64,000 nucleotides of DNA, from positions 1 through 64,000 of the forward strand of contig RSEH01000050.1 in assembly GCA_006503475.1 (NCBI GenBank). The letters are read 5' to 3'. This stretch comes from Stentor roeselii (taxonomy: Eukaryota; Ciliophora; Heterotrichea; Heterotrichida; Stentoridae). Position numbers and translations under genes: made by a program. The notes under the pieces are model-generated. The model made no database searches. It saw nothing but the letters and a program-made list of their open reading frames with translations, and was not told where the DNA came from. This document shows positions 60,833 to 64,000 of this stretch, in pieces (position 1 is the first letter of the stretch; each line of letters opens with the position of its first letter).

Positions 60833-61690
60833 TTAACAGTCTACTCTAAGAAACTCGTTGTTATTTTTCTCGAATTCCTGAAGTTCGATCATGAACCCAT
60901 CATTGGGTTCGACGACTTCTCGATGTCTTTTAATGAAATTCAAAGATTCTTCCAATGACATGCGGGCAGCCCTCATCAAGTACATGATGACTAAAGTAGC
61001 TGACCGAGAGACTCCCTTTGCACAATGGACAAGAACTACTCCTTTCTTTCCATGTTCTTCGAGTTTCGCAGCTTCTTCAATAAAGTCAAAAGCCTGCTCG
61101 AACCAAAGACTGATCTTTTCACTTTCCTTGTCTTCGACATCGACCCTGCAGTACCGAAGGCCTGAGAATGGAGAAGCGAGTGACTTGGTAGCGTTGAGAA
61201 TATGTGTAACTTTCAGCATTTCTAAAATTTCAAAGCTGTGAGCATGTTCAGCTGAGCCCAGGTAAAGGAACCCAGGAATGATTTCATTTGGAAAGTCCTT
61301 GCACGAAAGGCTTTCACTGCAAAGGAAGCTGTAACGAGTCCAGAACTTTTGAATGTCGTGGATTAAATGGACTTCTTTGCACTTTAAACCTGCAAGCATT
61401 TCGAATAGCGAGACTGATAAAGACTTGTAATCCGCTGAGTACCCGATCACGATGCAGTAACGACGGAGTCTTGATAGTTCTCGCTCGTTTGTCAGTCTTG
61501 ACAGGTTTATTGATAAAGGAAGACTCGGGTCTTGGTCGATGTTTATCGAACCTCTCAGCGAAAGGGACTTAAACGAGTCAGAATCGCGTAAGTCGAAGAA
61601 TTTGGTTCGGCCTTTGTACCTTTGAAGAAGGTTAAAAATGTACTGAAATTCCAAAATCTCGTAATCGTTGAGACCACTGAAATGACTCAT
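60833..61690 (-). CDS. Rhodanese-like plus dual-specificity phosphatase (285 aa)
   Basis: MAP-kinase-phosphatase-type arrangement. Residues about 15-125 form a rhodanese-like fold (TKFFDLRDSDSFKSLSLRGSINI, then CIVIGYSADYKSLSV where the catalytic Cys loop would be). About 133-280 is a dual-specificity phosphatase with Asp187 as general acid (VDVEDKES), the P-loop HCAKGVSRSAT with Cys223 and Arg229, and the usual C-terminal helices. In MKPs the N-terminal domain docks MAP kinases, so a MAPK-type substrate is plausible but inferred. The active site looks intact. Only 14 bp separate its stop from the next gene's start. Confidence 0.92.
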   Translation of the reverse strand: MSHFSGLNDYEILEFQYIFNLLQRYKGRTKFFDLRDSDSFKSLSLRGSINIDQDPSLPLSINLSRLTNERELSRLRRYCIVIGYSADYKSLSVSLFEMLAGLKCKEVHLIHDIQKFWTRYSFLCSESLSCKDFPNEIIPGFLYLGSAEHAHSFEILEMLKVTHILNATKSLASPFSGLRYCRVDVEDKESEKISLWFEQAFDFIEEAAKLEEHGKKGVVLVHCAKGVSRSATLVIMYLMRAARMSLEESLNFIKRHREVVEPNDGFMIELQEFEKNNNEFLRVDC

Positions 61691-61778
61691 TTTTATCTGG
61701 CTTTCTGAGGATTAGCGAAATCGAAGAGATTATTAAAAGTTTATAGAATTTTAGACATTTTTAAATACTTGTTAACGA

Positions 61779-62459
61779 ATGTTTTTGGTTTTTATTGTTT
61801 TTAGAGTTTGGGCTGGACATCCGAGGGTTTTTAGTGGAAAGAGCTTTTTAGAGGTTTCGGATAAGGCTAAACCTGACTCGCTTCAAGAGCGAGTTTTTGA
61901 TTTGAAGAAGGTGGTGACTGGAATTGAATCGGTTAAGGATGAACTTCAGGACTGGACTGAAAATTTTTATAGGTTTCGAATTCGGGTTGAAAAAAAAGTG
62001 CTTTTGGAAATTTTTACTGAGCAGGGGGTTAGAGAGTTTTACAAGGAACTTAAAAAGTGTGGATTTTCGCAGGATTTAAAAGATGAGGATTTAAAGTTGT
62101 GTCAAAGTGTTTGTAGTGAAGAGAATAAGATTCAGGCTTTGGTTGAAGATTTGATTAAGAAAGTTACGGATAATGCGAATGTTTGTATTAATGTTAAGGA
62201 AAAGTACCGCGCTCGGATTCAGGAGTCGTATGATGAATATTTTTATACTGATGAGATTAAAGATGCTATGAATCAGGTTAAGGTAGATCCTTCACCTGCT
62301 TTGATACAACTTGAGTCTTTTACTCAGAGGATGAAAGCTATTTATTTGGAGAATAGAGAAAAAGTAGAAAATATTTGTAAGGATTTTGAATTGTTAAAGG
62401 AAAAAGTTTTAGCTATTCGTGAATCTACTTTTGAGCAGCTTGGGGTGATTTTTGTTTAA
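61779..62459 (+). CDS. Helical protein, hydrophobic N-terminus (226 aa)
   Basis: Not recognised. The first 13 residues (MFLVFIVFRVWAG) are hydrophobic, but no clean signal peptide follows. The rest is one long helical, charged chain with coiled-coil character (about 35-220) and a few Cys. Codon choice is strongly G/T-biased on the coding strand, in contrast to the next gene. The start is uncertain: ATG 61779 lacks the TATAA-type context (TGTTAACG), so a small upstream exon is possible. It is divergent from the phosphatase (88 bp). Confidence 0.65.
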   Translation: MFLVFIVFRVWAGHPRVFSGKSFLEVSDKAKPDSLQERVFDLKKVVTGIESVKDELQDWTENFYRFRIRVEKKVLLEIFTEQGVREFYKELKKCGFSQDLKDEDLKLCQSVCSEENKIQALVEDLIKKVTDNANVCINVKEKYRARIQESYDEYFYTDEIKDAMNQVKVDPSPALIQLESFTQRMKAIYLENREKVENICKDFELLKEKVLAIRESTFEQLGVIFV

Positions 62460-63056
62460 TTAATTTTAATGGTGATTTTTTTTAGTGATTCATTGAATTT
62501 GCATGATTTTGATGTCTTCCCATCGGAAATTTAGAAGAATTCAAAACTCGATATTTTATTAATTTGAAGATAATCATTATGAAATTAATGGTTTTAGAAA
62601 AAATAATAAGAATTTATATCATTTGGGAGAAGTAAATATTTATATAAATAATCTCATGGGTTAAAACTGACTAATATCAAGGCTTGCAACATCTATAATT
62701 ATCTCTTGGTATTATAATTTCTCTCAGAATAATTAGTAAAACTCTTTTTGTTTATGAATCTATTAAATTATCATTAATTATTTTCTGGCTGTTTTGAATC
62801 AGTAACGCAAAAATTTCAAACAGATACTAGGCTTCAGTTCGTTATTCAAAGCCAGATTGAGAAATTAATATTCTTCAAGAGAGTTACAATCTTCAATATC
62901 ATCAACCATCCAAGAATCAATAATAACACAATAAAAAAATTCAAAATATTACCAAAACTCAATATTTAAACAATTTATTAAACTAAGTCCTCAGTATATT
63001 CCTCAAACATTCAAATCCCTTTACAAAACCCTAAATATTTCCTTATTCGAATAAAA
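62460..63056. other. AT-rich spacer
   Basis: About 600 bp without a supportable gene, RNA or repeat. The left half is T-rich and the right half turns A/C-rich, leading into the A/C-rich gene at 63057. Confidence 0.5.
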
Positions 63057-63677
63057 ATGAATTTAAACAAGGAAACTCCTCACACCAAATCAGAAAAAGC
63101 AGCAGTTCGAGAACTAATCGAATTCGGTATGATCCAAATTTCTCCTCAAAAGTCTTCCCTTCCCAACCTCGACAGCTGGGTGCTGCAACATCTCCCGACC
63201 CTTTCAAAATCAAACAAAGAGAACCAAATCTCCTCAAAAGTAAAAAAGCGGGTAAAGTTAATCCCACCATCGTTAAAGCCATTATCCACCTCCGTAAGAA
63301 ACAGTTCATCCTTAAACAAGTCAGTTCGAGAAAGCCATTCAATAAGAATCCCATTAGCCTCTATTCCACTTCCAAACAACCCCCGTTTATCAAGACACCT
63401 TTCAAAGCCAAATCAAGTTCCAGACAACACAAACTCCTTGAAACCCCTTCAAATCCTTCAAAAATCACTAAAGCCTCGTTCCCACTCAGTAGGAGAAGGA
63501 AAATCAAACGACCGTCAAATGGAAATCCCTGAAATCCGCAAAGCCTTATTTTCCCTAATCCTAAAAAACAACCTTCTAAGCAAGTTCAAATCTGAAGAAA
63601 CCCGAAAAACGCCTTCAAACCGTGAAAAATTCGATTTACGCAGTTTAAAAATCTATACAAAAACTAAACATTTTTGA
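63057..63677 (+). CDS. Basic, Ser/Pro-rich protein (206 aa)
   Basis: Not recognised. Rich in Ser, Lys, Pro and Asn and probably disordered, except a short helix near residues 10-30 (KAAVRELIEFGMI) and a C-terminal helical part (EIRKALFSLILKNNLLSKF, about 160-185). No leader or membrane helix. It starts at ATG 63057 after CGAATAAAA and ends with TGA. The next gene begins 11 bp later. Confidence 0.65.
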   Translation: MNLNKETPHTKSEKAAVRELIEFGMIQISPQKSSLPNLDSWVLQHLPTLSKSNKENQISSKVKKRVKLIPPSLKPLSTSVRNSSSLNKSVRESHSIRIPLASIPLPNNPRLSRHLSKPNQVPDNTNSLKPLQILQKSLKPRSHSVGEGKSNDRQMEIPEIRKALFSLILKNNLLSKFKSEETRKTPSNREKFDLRSLKIYTKTKHF

Positions 63678-63688
63678 CCCCCTTATAA

Positions 63689-64000
63689 ATGGAAATAGCT
63701 TACGTGACCGGTGGTTGTCCCAAACTGTTTAAAACCTTTAACGACATGGGAGTCGATGTTGATGCACTTGTCTGTGTCTGCCAAGAAATGCTGGACCTTC
63801 AGAAAGACCTGAAACTTGAAGACGGGGACTTAAAGGACCTGGTCTACAGGATGAAAAATCGATATCAGCATATCAATGGAGGCCAGGCCGAAGTTAAAAT
63901 CAAATGCGAAGACGCGAGTCCCAGTCGAATCACATTCCAGCCAAACGGTCAAAAAGACGTTTATTATTTCCAAAGATGCCCGAATCAACAAGACGTTCCT
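63689..64000 (+). CDS. Unrecognised protein, 5' part only (104 codons visible)
   Basis: Runs off the right edge, in frame throughout. It starts at ATG 63689 inside CCTTATAAATGG. The chain begins MEIAYVTGGCPKLFKTFNDM, is Cys- and Asp-rich (CVCQEMLDLQKDLKLEDGD), and has a beta-strand-like stretch later (AEVKIKCEDASPSRITF). No family was recognised from this part. Codon use is C-rich, like the preceding gene. Confidence 0.7.
   Translation, partial: MEIAYVTGGCPKLFKTFNDMGVDVDALVCVCQEMLDLQKDLKLEDGDLKDLVYRMKNRYQHINGGQAEVKIKCEDASPSRITFQPNGQKDVYYFQRCPNQQDVP

Noticed and set aside
61770-61810. 15- or 16-nt intron near the start of the 61779 gene
   Set aside because: The only GT...AG strings there are 17 nt or longer and contain no stop that needs removal.
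1-64000. Non-standard genetic code (TGA as Trp, or TAA/TAG as Gln)
   Set aside because: All three codons end clear protein families at natural C-termini (TGA after the CDPK LMLKRI, TGA after the Y14 RRM, TAG after the PH domain), and Trp is TGG in WD40 and RCC1 motifs.
1-64000. tRNA, rRNA, CRISPR, transposon or telomere sequence
   Set aside because: No cloverleaf, array, terminal inverted repeat, transposase motif or simple telomeric repeat was seen on reading both strands, although weak cases could be missed by eye.

Overview
The window looks like macronuclear-type DNA of a heterotrich ciliate, most likely Stentor or a close relative. It is AT-rich. TAA, TAG and TGA all serve as terminal stops, and tryptophan is TGG inside domains. 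Six introns could be placed by restoring reading frames: five of 15 nt and one of 16 nt, all GT...AG with an A at intron position 10. Introns of this size together with the standard code are known from Stentor. The gene content (calcium-dependent kinase, dynein-stalk-like protein, MORN, RCC1, SETD3-like, PWP2, Y14) is eukaryotic. No viral, bacterial, CRISPR, tRNA or rRNA feature was seen.

Positions 1-28950 hold a head-to-tail array, all on the minus strand, of very large paralogous surface proteins. Three copies are intact (4853-12397, 2514 aa; 13416-20516, 2366 aa; 21502-28950, 2482 aa). One copy (1-2816, running off the left edge) is in frame except for a single TGA where the paralogs have Gly. 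A decayed fragment of a further copy lies at about 3100-3900. Each intact protein has a signal peptide, 7-8 Lin-12/Notch-like Cys modules, about 1300 residues of right-handed beta-helix, a GCC2/GCC3 (ephrin-receptor-like) Cys-rich segment and 8-9 membrane helices. Two of the three also have a cytosolic tail of about 170-200 residues. Copies are separated by 1-2 kb of AT-rich DNA. A 3.7-kb gene-free stretch follows (28951-32642), with weak traces of decayed Cys-rich coding sequence.

Positions 32643-64000 are very different: about 26 genes on both strands, usually 3-90 bp apart. They include mitochondrial NAD-isocitrate dehydrogenase, a CDPK, a polytopic membrane protein, several coiled-coil proteins, a WD40 protein, a repeat protein with ten FYGVTPP-type motifs, a serine carboxypeptidase, PWP2 (ribosome biogenesis), Y14/RBM8A (exon junction complex), an acylated PH protein, two tandem MFS transporters that share an intron position, a SIAH-type E3 ligase, a SETD3-like methyltransferase, MORN and RCC1 proteins, a free-standing dynein-stalk-like protein and a rhodanese-dual-specificity phosphatase. 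Several divergent start codons lie 7-40 bp apart, and one convergent pair overlaps by 4 nt.

Two window-wide signals are independent of gene function. A TATAA-like string sits only 0-10 bp before most start codons, even where the whole intergenic spacer is 8 bp. The strand composition also flips between G/T-rich and A/C-rich every few hundred bases, including inside single reading frames.
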